Assembly: GCA_002432195.1 (NCBI GenBank)
Contig: DJGG01000097.1
Location: 1-5,771, forward strand
Length of the DNA: 5,771 nucleotides
Source: Desulfobacteraceae bacterium UBA5852
Lineage (GTDB): Bacteria; Desulfobacterota; Desulfobacteria; Desulfobacterales; UBA5852
Direction of reading: 5' to 3'
Shown here: in pieces, positions 1 to 5,579 of the stretch
Layout of the letters: the number at the start of each line of letters is the position of its first letter
Position numbering within the stretch: position 1 is the first letter of the stretch
Notes under the pieces: generated by a model
What the model saw: the letters and a program-made list of their open reading frames with translations, nothing else
What the model was told of the DNA's origin: nothing
The model's database searches: none
Translations under genes and position numbers: made by a program

Positions 1-70
1 TGATCACCATCTCGGCCTCGTTGCCGCAATTTTTGCACTCGCAGACGCGCTTGAACTGCTTCTGGGACAT
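1..70 (-). CDS. Small Cys-rich zinc-ribbon-like protein, N-terminal part only
   Basis: Reading leftwards from an ATG at 70-68, the first 23 residues begin MSQKQFKRVCECKNCGN and run off the window. A CxCxxC cluster (Cys10, Cys12, Cys15) near the N terminus resembles one half of a zinc ribbon or another small metal-binding knuckle; the second half would lie outside the window. The start is well supported: a perfect AGGAGG (84-79 on the minus strand) lies 8 bases upstream of the ATG. The gene is divergent from the [2Fe-2S] ferredoxin. Function is not recognisable from this fragment. A small regulator or a metal-binding accessory protein are both possible. Confidence 0.7.
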   Translation of the reverse strand, partial: MSQKQFKRVCECKNCGNEAEMVI

Positions 71-91
71 GGTCTCCACCTCCTATGGTCG

Positions 92-511
92 TTGGGCGCC
101 CGGGGCGCGCGGAACTGGCCCGGCCGTCGGTTGATCTGTCGACCCCTTATCCGCTTTGACGCGTTTTGTCCAGGTCGGCGCGGCCACCTGCGGTCCGGTC
201 CGGGAGCAGGTGGCCATTCACCTTACGACTGTCATATTTTCGTCTGTGTCAACGACCGGCATGGGGTGCGCCAATCCTGCGCCGACGGCGGCAGCCCCGC
301 CGTGAAACAGCAATTGACGGCGGCCGTGGCCGCCCGGGGCTGGAGGTCGCGGGTGCGGGTCAGCCACTGCGGCTGCATGGGACTGTGCGCCGAGGGCCCC
401 AATATCATCCTCTACCCTCAGAAAATCTGGTTCTCCGGGGTGGCCTCCGGGGACCTGGAGACCATCCTGGCCGCCGTGGAGCTGGCCCTGGCGTCCGCCC
501 CGACCCCCTGA
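92..511 (+). CDS. Thioredoxin-like [2Fe-2S] ferredoxin domain protein (start unresolved)
   Basis: The C-terminal ~95 residues match the thioredoxin-fold [2Fe-2S] ferredoxin family, small soluble electron carriers related to the NuoE domain. Visible ligands, numbered from the TTG at 92, are Cys52, Cys63, Cys95 and Cys99, with spacing C-x10-C-x31-C-x3-C. The family's GCMGLC then EGPNIILYP block follows the last pair. The domain proper begins near base 218 (SPYDCHIFVCVN). No in-frame ATG or GTG lies upstream of it. The available starts are TTG 92 and TTG 131, or the rare CTG 188, and none has a convincing ribosome binding site. Residues before about 43 are Arg/Gly-rich and look like translated noncoding DNA. 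The stop at 509-511 is clear. The family call is firm; the redox partner is unknown. The coordinates given are the longest conventional option, and the true start is probably later. Confidence 0.8.
   Translation: MGARGARNWPGRRLICRPLIRFDAFCPGRRGHLRSGPGAGGHSPYDCHIFVCVNDRHGVRQSCADGGSPAVKQQLTAAVAARGWRSRVRVSHCGCMGLCAEGPNIILYPQKIWFSGVASGDLETILAAVELALASAPTP
146..172 (-). promoter_or_regulatory. Weak candidate promoter for the leftward Cys-rich gene
   Basis: On the minus strand, TGGACA (172-167) resembles a -35 box (5 of 6 to TTGACA). GATAAG (151-146) resembles a -10 box (4 of 6 to TATAAT). The spacer is 15 bases, shorter than ideal. This is the most A/T-containing part of the divergent region, about 75 bases upstream of the ATG at 70. 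The call rests on consensus resemblance only and could be chance. Confidence 0.2.
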
Positions 512-582
512 GGGGCCTGGGATCCCGTCGGGGCGGGCGTGGCGTCGCGTTCCGGCCTCCGGCCCCCCGGCGCGCAAAGCGC

Positions 583-611
583 TTGGCAGCGGCTTCCGGA
601 CAAGGTATGAG
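583..611 (+). promoter_or_regulatory. Candidate sigma-70-type promoter for the dehydrogenase operon
   Basis: TTGGCA (583-588, 5 of 6 to the -35 consensus) and TATGAG (606-611, 4 of 6 to the -10 consensus) are separated by exactly 17 bases. They lie in the 162-base gap between the ferredoxin stop and the aldehyde dehydrogenase ATG, so transcription would start about 55 bases before the ATG. The perfect palindrome AAGCGCTT (577-584) overlaps the -35 box and could be part of an operator. A short imperfect hairpin (GGTTTCG with CGAACC, 631-649) lies in the would-be leader. No experimental support can be claimed. Confidence 0.4.
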
Positions 612-673
612 GGATCTCGTCGGAGCATGGGGTTTCGTTTTCCCGAACCACTTTGACGCAAACGGGGGATGCC

Positions 674-2128
674 ATGAGCCTGATCATCTTGCGCAACTAC
701 ATCGACGGCGCCTGGGTCGCCTCGAAGGCCTCAAGCCTTGCGGATGTCCGCTGCCCGGCCACCGGTGAGGGGATCGCCCGGGTGCCCCTGGGCAACCGCG
801 ACGACGTGGACCGGGCGGTGGCCGCCGCCCGCGCAGCCTTCCCGGAGTGGCGGGCCACGCCGCCCCTTTCCCGGGCGCGCTATCTCTTCCGCCTGCGGGA
901 CGCCTTCGAGACCCACTTCGAGGACATCGCCCGCACCCTGGTGCGGGAACAGGGCAAGACCCTGGATGAGTCCCGGGGCGAGGTGCGCCGCATGATCGAG
1001 AACGTGGAGCACGCCACCGGGGTCACCACCATGATGACCGGTTACGGCCTGGAGGACATCGCCCAGGGGGTGGACTGCAGCGCGGAACCCCAGCCCGTGG
1101 GGGTCTTTGCGGCCATCGCGCCCTACAACTTCCCGGCCATGGTCCCCTGGTGGTTTTTGCCCTACGCCATCGTCTGCGGAAACACCTTCATCCTGAAGCC
1201 CTCCGAACAGGTGCCCATGACCCAGACCCGGGTCTTCGAGATCATGGACGACGTGGGCCTGCCGGAAGGGGTGGTGAACCTGGTGCACGGCTCCCGGGAC
1301 GTGGTCACGGCCATGCTGGAACATCCCGGGATTGCGGGCATATCCTTCGTGGGGTCCACCCCCACGGCGCGCGTGATCTACGAAGGCTGCGGGCGCACCG
1401 GCAAGCGCGTGCAGGCCCTGGGGGGTGCCAAAAACTGTCTGGTGGTGATGCCCGACGCGGATCTCGCGGCCGGGCTGCCCTCCATGATCACCTCCTTTTT
1501 CGGCTGCGCCGGCCAGCGCTGCCTCTCCGGCTCCATCCTGGTGCCGGTGGGGGAGGCGGCCGACCGGCTGGTGGGCGCCTTCACCCAGGCCGCCCGGCGC
1601 CTGCGGCTGGGGGACGGCCTGGCGGAGACCACCACCATGGGGCCCCTGGTGAGTGCGGCCCACCGGGAGCGGGTGCGGGGCTTCATCGCCAAGGGACTCG
1701 CCGAAGGGGCCGAGCTACTCCTGGACGGCCGGGACTGCCGGGTGGAAGGCCTGGAGGGGGGCTATTTCCTGGGCCCCACGATCTTCGACCGCGTGACCCC
1801 GGAAATGTCCATCGCCCGGGAGGAGATCTTCGGGCCGGTGGTGAGCATCGTGCGCGCCGCCGACCTGGATGCGGCCATCGAGCTGGTGAACTCCCGCGGC
1901 TTCGCCAATGCGGCCTGCCTCTACACGGGCAGCGGGGCGGCGGCCCGGGACTTCAAGTACCGGGTGACCCCCAGCATGGTGGGGATCAACATCGGCATCG
2001 CCGCCCCCATGGCCTTCTTCCCCTTCGGCGGGGCGGGCCACTCCATGTTCGGGGACACCAAGGGGCACGGCCGGGAGATCTTCCGCTTCTACACCGACAC
2101 CAAGGTGGTCATCTCGCGGTGGTTCTGA
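674..2128 (+). CDS. mmsA: MmsA-type (methylmalonate semialdehyde dehydrogenase family) CoA-acylating aldehyde dehydrogenase
   Basis: This is a 484-residue cytosolic NAD-dependent aldehyde dehydrogenase, full length for the family. Family members oxidise (methyl)malonate semialdehyde with CoA and loss of CO2, giving propionyl- or acetyl-CoA. Landmarks: PYNFP with oxyanion Asn152, KPSEQ with cofactor Lys175, the Rossmann FVGST at 225-229, KRVQALGGAKN at 244-254, nucleophile Cys283 in CAGQRC, EEIFGPV with Glu384, and an MmsA-like C terminus (FGDTKGHGREIFRFYTDTKV). The ELGG glutamate of hydrolytic aldehyde dehydrogenases is Ala in QALGG, as in CoA-acylating MmsA enzymes. The ATG at 674 was chosen because GGGGGA (664-669) sits 4 bases upstream; an in-frame TTG at 653 adds seven unlikely residues. 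The ferritin-like gene follows after 22 bases. Family is secure. True substrate (malonate, methylmalonate or another semialdehyde) is inferred. Confidence 0.88.
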   Translation: MSLIILRNYIDGAWVASKASSLADVRCPATGEGIARVPLGNRDDVDRAVAAARAAFPEWRATPPLSRARYLFRLRDAFETHFEDIARTLVREQGKTLDESRGEVRRMIENVEHATGVTTMMTGYGLEDIAQGVDCSAEPQPVGVFAAIAPYNFPAMVPWWFLPYAIVCGNTFILKPSEQVPMTQTRVFEIMDDVGLPEGVVNLVHGSRDVVTAMLEHPGIAGISFVGSTPTARVIYEGCGRTGKRVQALGGAKNCLVVMPDADLAAGLPSMITSFFGCAGQRCLSGSILVPVGEAADRLVGAFTQAARRLRLGDGLAETTTMGPLVSAAHRERVRGFIAKGLAEGAELLLDGRDCRVEGLEGGYFLGPTIFDRVTPEMSIAREEIFGPVVSIVRAADLDAAIELVNSRGFANAACLYTGSGAAARDFKYRVTPSMVGINIGIAAPMAFFPFGGAGHSMFGDTKGHGREIFRFYTDTKVVISRWF

Positions 2129-2150
2129 CCGCCGCCGGAAGGAGACGCGC

Positions 2151-2585
2151 ATGCCTCTGGAAACCTTCGGCGCCGTGCTTTCCTTCGCCGCGGAGTTGGA
2201 AAGCGGCGACGGGGACTTCTACCGTTCCGCGGCGGCCCGCGCCGGGGACACGCCCCTGGGCCGCTGTCTGGCGGACTGTGCCGAGGACTGCGCGCGCGGC
2301 GCCCGGCTGGCCCTGCGGGCGCGGCAGGAGCATGTGACGGAGATGATCCTGGAACCCATCCAGGGTTTGCGCCGGGAGGCTTTCCAGCCCCGGGCGCGCG
2401 CCCTGGCCGATCTGGCGCCGGAGGAGCTCGTGCCCGCGGCGCGGGAGCGGGCCGCGTCCGCCGAACGCTTCTACGCCTCGTCCGGCGAGGCCCTCAAGGC
2501 CCTGCCCGAAGTGGCGCGCGTTCTCCGGAGCCTGGGGAAGAAGCGCCGCACCCACCGGGAGGCGCTGGAAAACCCCATGTCCTGA
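2151..2585 (+). CDS. Ferritin/rubrerythrin-like four-helix protein with degenerate metal site
   Basis: This 144-residue soluble protein starts at an ATG with a strong GGAAGGAGA (2137-2145). The pattern suggests four helices: about 5-30, 36-66, 92-117 and 119-140. Helix 1 carries the rubrerythrin-like ELESGDGDFY (Glu17, Phe23-Tyr24) and helix 3 repeats the pattern as ERAASAERFY, pointing to an internally duplicated ferritin-like fold. By eye-alignment to the canonical E, ExxH, E, ExxH ligands, Glu17, Glu45 and His135 remain. The helix-2 His is Ala48, the helix-3 Glu is Ala101 and the helix-4 Glu is Arg132, so a standard diiron centre is unlikely. Its only cysteines, Cys39, Cys43 and Cys47, are spaced i, i+4, i+8 on one helical face. 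It sits between the two dehydrogenase genes and is probably cotranscribed with both. Function is unknown; metal, thiol or scaffold roles are guesses. Confidence 0.75.
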   Translation: MPLETFGAVLSFAAELESGDGDFYRSAAARAGDTPLGRCLADCAEDCARGARLALRARQEHVTEMILEPIQGLRREAFQPRARALADLAPEELVPAARERAASAERFYASSGEALKALPEVARVLRSLGKKRRTHREALENPMS

Positions 2586-2630
2586 GAAAGGCGCGTGGCC
2601 TCTCCCCATTCAACCTGCAAGGAGCAACGT

Positions 2631-3692
2631 ATGACCACCTATCGCATCGCCCTGATTCCCGGAGACGGCATCGGCCGGGAGGTCGTGCCCGAGGGGGTTC
2701 GCACCCTGGAGGCCCTGGCCGCGCGTTTCGGCTTCGAGGTGGCCTTCGCGGAATTTCCGTATTCCTGCGCCTACTACCGGGAGCACGGCGTCATGATGCC
2801 CCCCGACGGGCTCGAGCGCCTGCAGGGATTCGATGCCATCCTGCTGGGCGCCGTGGGGGCCCGCGAGGTCCCGGACCATGTGTCCCTATGGGGCCTGCTG
2901 CTGCCCATCCGGCGCCGGTTCGAGCAGTACATCAATCTCCGCCCGGTGCGCCTGCTGCCCGGGGTGCGCAGCCCCCTGGCCGGGCGCCGCGCCGAGGAGA
3001 TCGACTTCGTGGTGGTGCGGGAAAACACCGAGGGGGAGTACTCCGAGATCGGGGGGCGCCTGTTTTCCGGCACGCCCCGGGAGGTGGTGGTCCAGGAGAC
3101 CCTCTTCAGCCGCCAGGGGGTGGACCGGGTGCTGCGCTACGCTTTCGAGCTGGCCGGCAGGCGTCCCCGGCGCCACCTGACCTCAGCCACCAAATCCAAC
3201 GGCATCAAGTTCACCATGCCCTTCTGGGACGAGCGCTTCGAGGCCGTGGGGCGCGACTACCCGGACATCCGGCGCGCCCAGTTCCACATCGACATCCTCA
3301 CGGCCCACTTCGTGCTGCACCCGGACTGGTTCGACGTGGTGGTGGGCAGCAACCTCTTCGGGGACATCCTCTCCGACCTGGGGCCGGCCATCGCCGGCGG
3401 CATCGGCATCGCCCCTTCGGCCAACCTCAACCCCGAGCGGGCCTTCCCCTCCATGTTCGAACCCGTGCACGGCTCGGCTCCCGACATCGCCGGCCGGGGC
3501 ATCGCCAACCCCATCGCCACCCTCTGGTCGGTGCAGATGATGCTGGATTTCCTGGGCGAGGGACCGGCCGCCGGGGTCCTCATGGCCGCCATCGAAGCCG
3601 TGACGGCCTCCGGCTGCCTGACCGCCGATCTGGGAGGCACGGCCCGGACCACGGAGTTCACCGACCGGGTCCTGGAGCGCCTGGCCGGGTAG
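2631..3692 (+). CDS. ttuC: Tartrate dehydrogenase / D-malate dehydrogenase family (TtuC/DmlA), beta-decarboxylating
   Basis: This 353-residue NAD-dependent, divalent-metal-dependent member of the isocitrate/isopropylmalate dehydrogenase superfamily is full length. Landmarks: LIPGDGIGREVVPEG at 8-22, LGAVG at 72-76, LWGLLLPIRRRFEQYINLRP at 86-105 (a TtuC/DmlA-type block), VVRENTEGEYS at 128-138 with Arg130 and Tyr137, SATKSN with Lys188, HID with Asp221, metal-binding NLFGDILSD with Asp245 and Asp249, and the NAD-site EPVHGSAPDIAG at 277-288. Known family activities are oxidation of tartrate and oxidative decarboxylation of D-malate to pyruvate; isopropylmalate side activity also occurs. The absence of neighbouring leuC/leuD and the specific block argue against leucine synthesis. 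The ATG at 2631 was chosen for its AAGGAG (2619-2624); an in-frame upstream extension to 2595 lacks family similarity. It lies 45 bases after the ferritin-like gene. ttuC versus dmlA cannot be settled from sequence. Confidence 0.88.
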   Translation: MTTYRIALIPGDGIGREVVPEGVRTLEALAARFGFEVAFAEFPYSCAYYREHGVMMPPDGLERLQGFDAILLGAVGAREVPDHVSLWGLLLPIRRRFEQYINLRPVRLLPGVRSPLAGRRAEEIDFVVVRENTEGEYSEIGGRLFSGTPREVVVQETLFSRQGVDRVLRYAFELAGRRPRRHLTSATKSNGIKFTMPFWDERFEAVGRDYPDIRRAQFHIDILTAHFVLHPDWFDVVVGSNLFGDILSDLGPAIAGGIGIAPSANLNPERAFPSMFEPVHGSAPDIAGRGIANPIATLWSVQMMLDFLGEGPAAGVLMAAIEAVTASGCLTADLGGTARTTEFTDRVLERLAG

Positions 3693-3827
3693 ACGACCGG
3701 GGAGCGGCCGCGGGGCGACCCGGCGGTCCGATCATGCAAACTCAGGCGGCCGCGCCGGCGAGAGCCCGCCCGCGGTTTCTCCCGGGCGCGGAGGCCCAGT
3801 GCTGCCCGGCGCGCCGCGCCCGGCTCC

Positions 3828-3842
3828 CCGGCCGAAGGCCGG
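3828..3842. other. Perfect short hairpin in the leader of the AEC carrier
   Basis: CCGGCC-GAA-GGCCGG is a 6-bp perfect stem with a 3-base loop, ending 29 bases before the carrier's ATG. It lies in a 179-base gap (3693-3871) that is almost entirely G/C and holds several further potential stems, including the palindrome GGCGCGCC at 3808-3815. No T tract follows, so it is not a canonical intrinsic terminator. It may attenuate readthrough from the dehydrogenase operon, or just reflect base composition. Confidence 0.35.
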
Positions 3843-3871
3843 TTCACCCACCGAGGGCTCACCGACGCCCC

Positions 3872-4849
3872 ATGTCCCGATTGCTTTTCTCCCTCGCCAT
3901 CGTGCTCGCCGGGCTGGCCGCCGGTTTCCTGCTCCAGACCCTTTACACCCGGGGCGGCGTGCGCCTCCCCGTGTCCCCCGTCGCCCTGCGCAAGCTCTTG
4001 CAGAAGATCGGTCTCCTGGTATTCATGAACGTCTCCTTCGCCAGCACCATCTGGGTGGTCCAGGTGCGTGATCTGCGCATCGCCGCCCTGCCCCTGCTGG
4101 GCCTCACGGTGCTGACGGCCGGGGGACTTCTGGCCCTGGGGGCCGCCAGGGCCCTGGCGCTCACCCGGCCCCGGACCGGCGCCCTGTTTGTCTGCGGTGC
4201 GTTCACCAACATCGGGGCCATCGGCGCCCTGGTGGTCTATGTCTTTCTGGGGGAGGCGGGGTTCGCCCTGGTGCCGCTGTACAAGCTCTTCGAGGAGCCG
4301 CTCTACTACGCCGTCGGCTTTCCCATCGCCAAGTATTTCGGCCCCGCGGGGGCGCCGCGCGAACCCCTCGGAGCGCGCCTGGGGCGGGTGTTCGGGGACA
4401 CCTTCGTGCGTGCGGCCCTGGGAGCCCTCCTGGTGGGGGGCGCTCTGAACCTCCTGGGAGTGCCCCGGCCGGAGGTCTTCGGCGCCATCAACGCCGTTTT
4501 CATCCCCCTGGGGACCTTTGTGCTCCTGACCTCCATCGGGATGGCCATGCGCTTCGGCAGCCTCCGGGAGCACCTGTCGGCCAGCCTGGCGGTGGCGGGG
4601 ATCAAGTTCCTGGTCTTGCCGGCCCTGGGGACGGCCCTGGGTCTGGCCCTGGGCTTGGGGCAGGTGGCCTCGGGCATGCCCCTGAAGGTGGTGCTGGTCC
4701 TGGCCTCCATGCCGGTGGCCTTCGTGGCCTTGATTCCGCCGTCCATTTATGACCTGGACCTGGACCTGGCCAACGCCTGCTGGCTGGTGACCACCCTGGG
4801 GCTGGTGGTGGTGCTGCCGGTCCTCCATCTGGTTCTGGCCTGGATCTGA
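3872..4849 (+). CDS. AEC (auxin efflux carrier) family permease
   Basis: This 325-residue, very hydrophobic inner-membrane protein has about ten predicted transmembrane segments (near 3-24, 46-65, 70-92, 103-126, 131-152, 178-196, 203-225, 235-262, 271-291, 299-322) in two halves of five, as in AEC carriers. The glycine-rich GAFTNIGAIGALVV at 109-122, within TM4, matches the family's conserved asparagine-containing helix break. AEC members include malate and malonate permeases (MleP, MdcF), which would suit the dicarboxylate-type dehydrogenase upstream; that link is inference. The ATG at 3872 begins the first membrane helix. Only a weak GAGGG (3853-3857) lies upstream, 14 bases away. The reading frame stays open leftwards across part of the dehydrogenase gene, but that extension is Arg/Pro/Gly-rich shadow. 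Substrate and transport direction are unknown. It is convergent with the LysE gene. Confidence 0.7.
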   Translation: MSRLLFSLAIVLAGLAAGFLLQTLYTRGGVRLPVSPVALRKLLQKIGLLVFMNVSFASTIWVVQVRDLRIAALPLLGLTVLTAGGLLALGAARALALTRPRTGALFVCGAFTNIGAIGALVVYVFLGEAGFALVPLYKLFEEPLYYAVGFPIAKYFGPAGAPREPLGARLGRVFGDTFVRAALGALLVGGALNLLGVPRPEVFGAINAVFIPLGTFVLLTSIGMAMRFGSLREHLSASLAVAGIKFLVLPALGTALGLALGLGQVASGMPLKVVLVLASMPVAFVALIPPSIYDLDLDLANACWLVTTLGLVVVLPVLHLVLAWI

Positions 4850-4853
4850 CGCC

Positions 4854-4890
4854 GCCCGGTGAGACCCCCCGGGGGGGGTCGGGCGCCTTT
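4854..4890. terminator. GC hairpin between convergent genes, possible terminator
   Basis: In the 42-base gap between two converging genes, GACCCCCC (4863-4870) can pair with GGGGGGTC (4873-4880). The stem can extend through GCCC (4854-4857) with GGGC (4881-4884) around a bulged GTGA. On the plus strand only TTT (4888-4890) follows, so the U tract is short; the minus strand has none. The position supports a terminator role for one or both genes, but the signal is not canonical. Confidence 0.45.
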
Positions 4891-4891
4891 G

Positions 4892-5533
4892 TCAGCGGTC
4901 CAGGGCCAGGCGCAGGCCCAGCAGCAGGATGATGGATCCGGTGAGCCCCTCCAGGAGCCGGTGGACCCCGGGGCGCCGCAGGGCGTTCTGGACCCGGTTG
5001 ACCACCAGGGCCAGGACGCATTGCCAGACCATGGCGATGGTGAAATGGAAGGCGGCCAGGAGGAGCGCCTGGGGCAGAGCCGGCCGGCCCGGGTGGATGA
5101 ACTGGGGCAGGAAGGCCATGTAGAAGATCACGGCTTTGGGATTGAGGACGTTGGAGAGGAAGCCCTCCCGCAGGGAGCGTGCCGGGCGGAAGGTGCCCCC
5201 GGCGGTGACCAGGCCTTCTGCGGTGAGGACGCCGCGGCGGCGCAGGGCGCGGCGCAGGCTCACGAGGCCCAGCCACACCAGGTAGGCCGCCCCGGCCAGT
5301 TTCAAGCCCTGGAAGGCCCGGGCGGAGTGGAGCAGGACGGCCGAGATCCCCAGGGCGGAGACCGTGGCGTGGACGAAGAGACCCGCGCAGATCCCCAGGC
5401 TGCTCACGGCCCCGTCCCGGAAGCCGCCCCGGCTGGTGTTGCGGATCACCAGGAAGGTGTCCACCCCCGGGGTGAGGGTCAGGAGGGTGAGGGCCAGCAG
5501 GCAGGCCCAGAGGGGTTGTACGGCAGCGTCCAT
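4892..5533 (-). CDS. LysE/RhtB family amino-acid (metabolite) exporter
   Basis: This 213-residue inner-membrane protein has the usual size and about six membrane segments of the LysE/RhtB family, which exports amino acids and related small metabolites by proton-coupled efflux. Hallmarks are TPGVDTFLVIRNTSRGGFRD at 21-40, leading into GAVSSLGICAG (family PGP..G...G..G region), and FLSNVLNPKAVIFYMAFLPQ at 125-144 (family NPK..FF..F.PQF block). A hydrophilic Arg-rich loop at about 93-122 separates the two halves. The start ATG at 5533-5531 has AAGGA (5546-5542) 8 bases upstream. The gene is read leftwards, convergent with the AEC carrier, with a 42-base gap. No regulator gene is adjacent in the window and no clear promoter was found upstream. 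The substrate cannot be named; homoserine/threonine, lysine or leucine exporters are all in this family. Confidence 0.88.
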   Translation of the reverse strand: MDAAVQPLWACLLALTLLTLTPGVDTFLVIRNTSRGGFRDGAVSSLGICAGLFVHATVSALGISAVLLHSARAFQGLKLAGAAYLVWLGLVSLRRALRRRGVLTAEGLVTAGGTFRPARSLREGFLSNVLNPKAVIFYMAFLPQFIHPGRPALPQALLLAAFHFTIAMVWQCVLALVVNRVQNALRRPGVHRLLEGLTGSIILLLGLRLALDR

Positions 5534-5579
5534 GGAGGAATTCCTTATATGGGGGAGCTATGGGCGACGCGGACGGCGG

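Noticed and set aside
653..673. Upstream TTG start for the aldehyde dehydrogenase.
   Set aside because: ATG 674 has a close GGGGGA, and the extra residues (MTQTGDA) span that ribosome binding site.
731..1663. A 310-codon open frame on the minus strand, antisense to the aldehyde dehydrogenase.
   Set aside because: It has low-complexity Gly/His/Arg composition and no SD or domain, and the aldehyde dehydrogenase on the other strand has a full set of catalytic motifs.
1150..2337. A 395-codon plus-strand frame overlapping the aldehyde dehydrogenase and the ferritin-like gene.
   Set aside because: It is a +1/+2 shadow of these genes with Gly/Arg/Pro-rich composition and no family features.
2888..3871. 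N-terminal extension of the AEC carrier frame reaching back across the dehydrogenase gene, which would give a 653-residue fusion.
   Set aside because: The extension is a frame-shifted reading of the dehydrogenase gene (Arg/Pro/Gly/His-rich). The membrane protein starts naturally at the ATG at 3872.
3257..4828. A 523-codon open frame on the minus strand, antisense to the TtuC-type dehydrogenase and the AEC carrier.
   Set aside because: Its translation is Gly/His/Gln/Arg-rich with no recognisable domain, and it lies opposite two well-supported genes. Long antisense frames are expected in DNA this rich in G/C.
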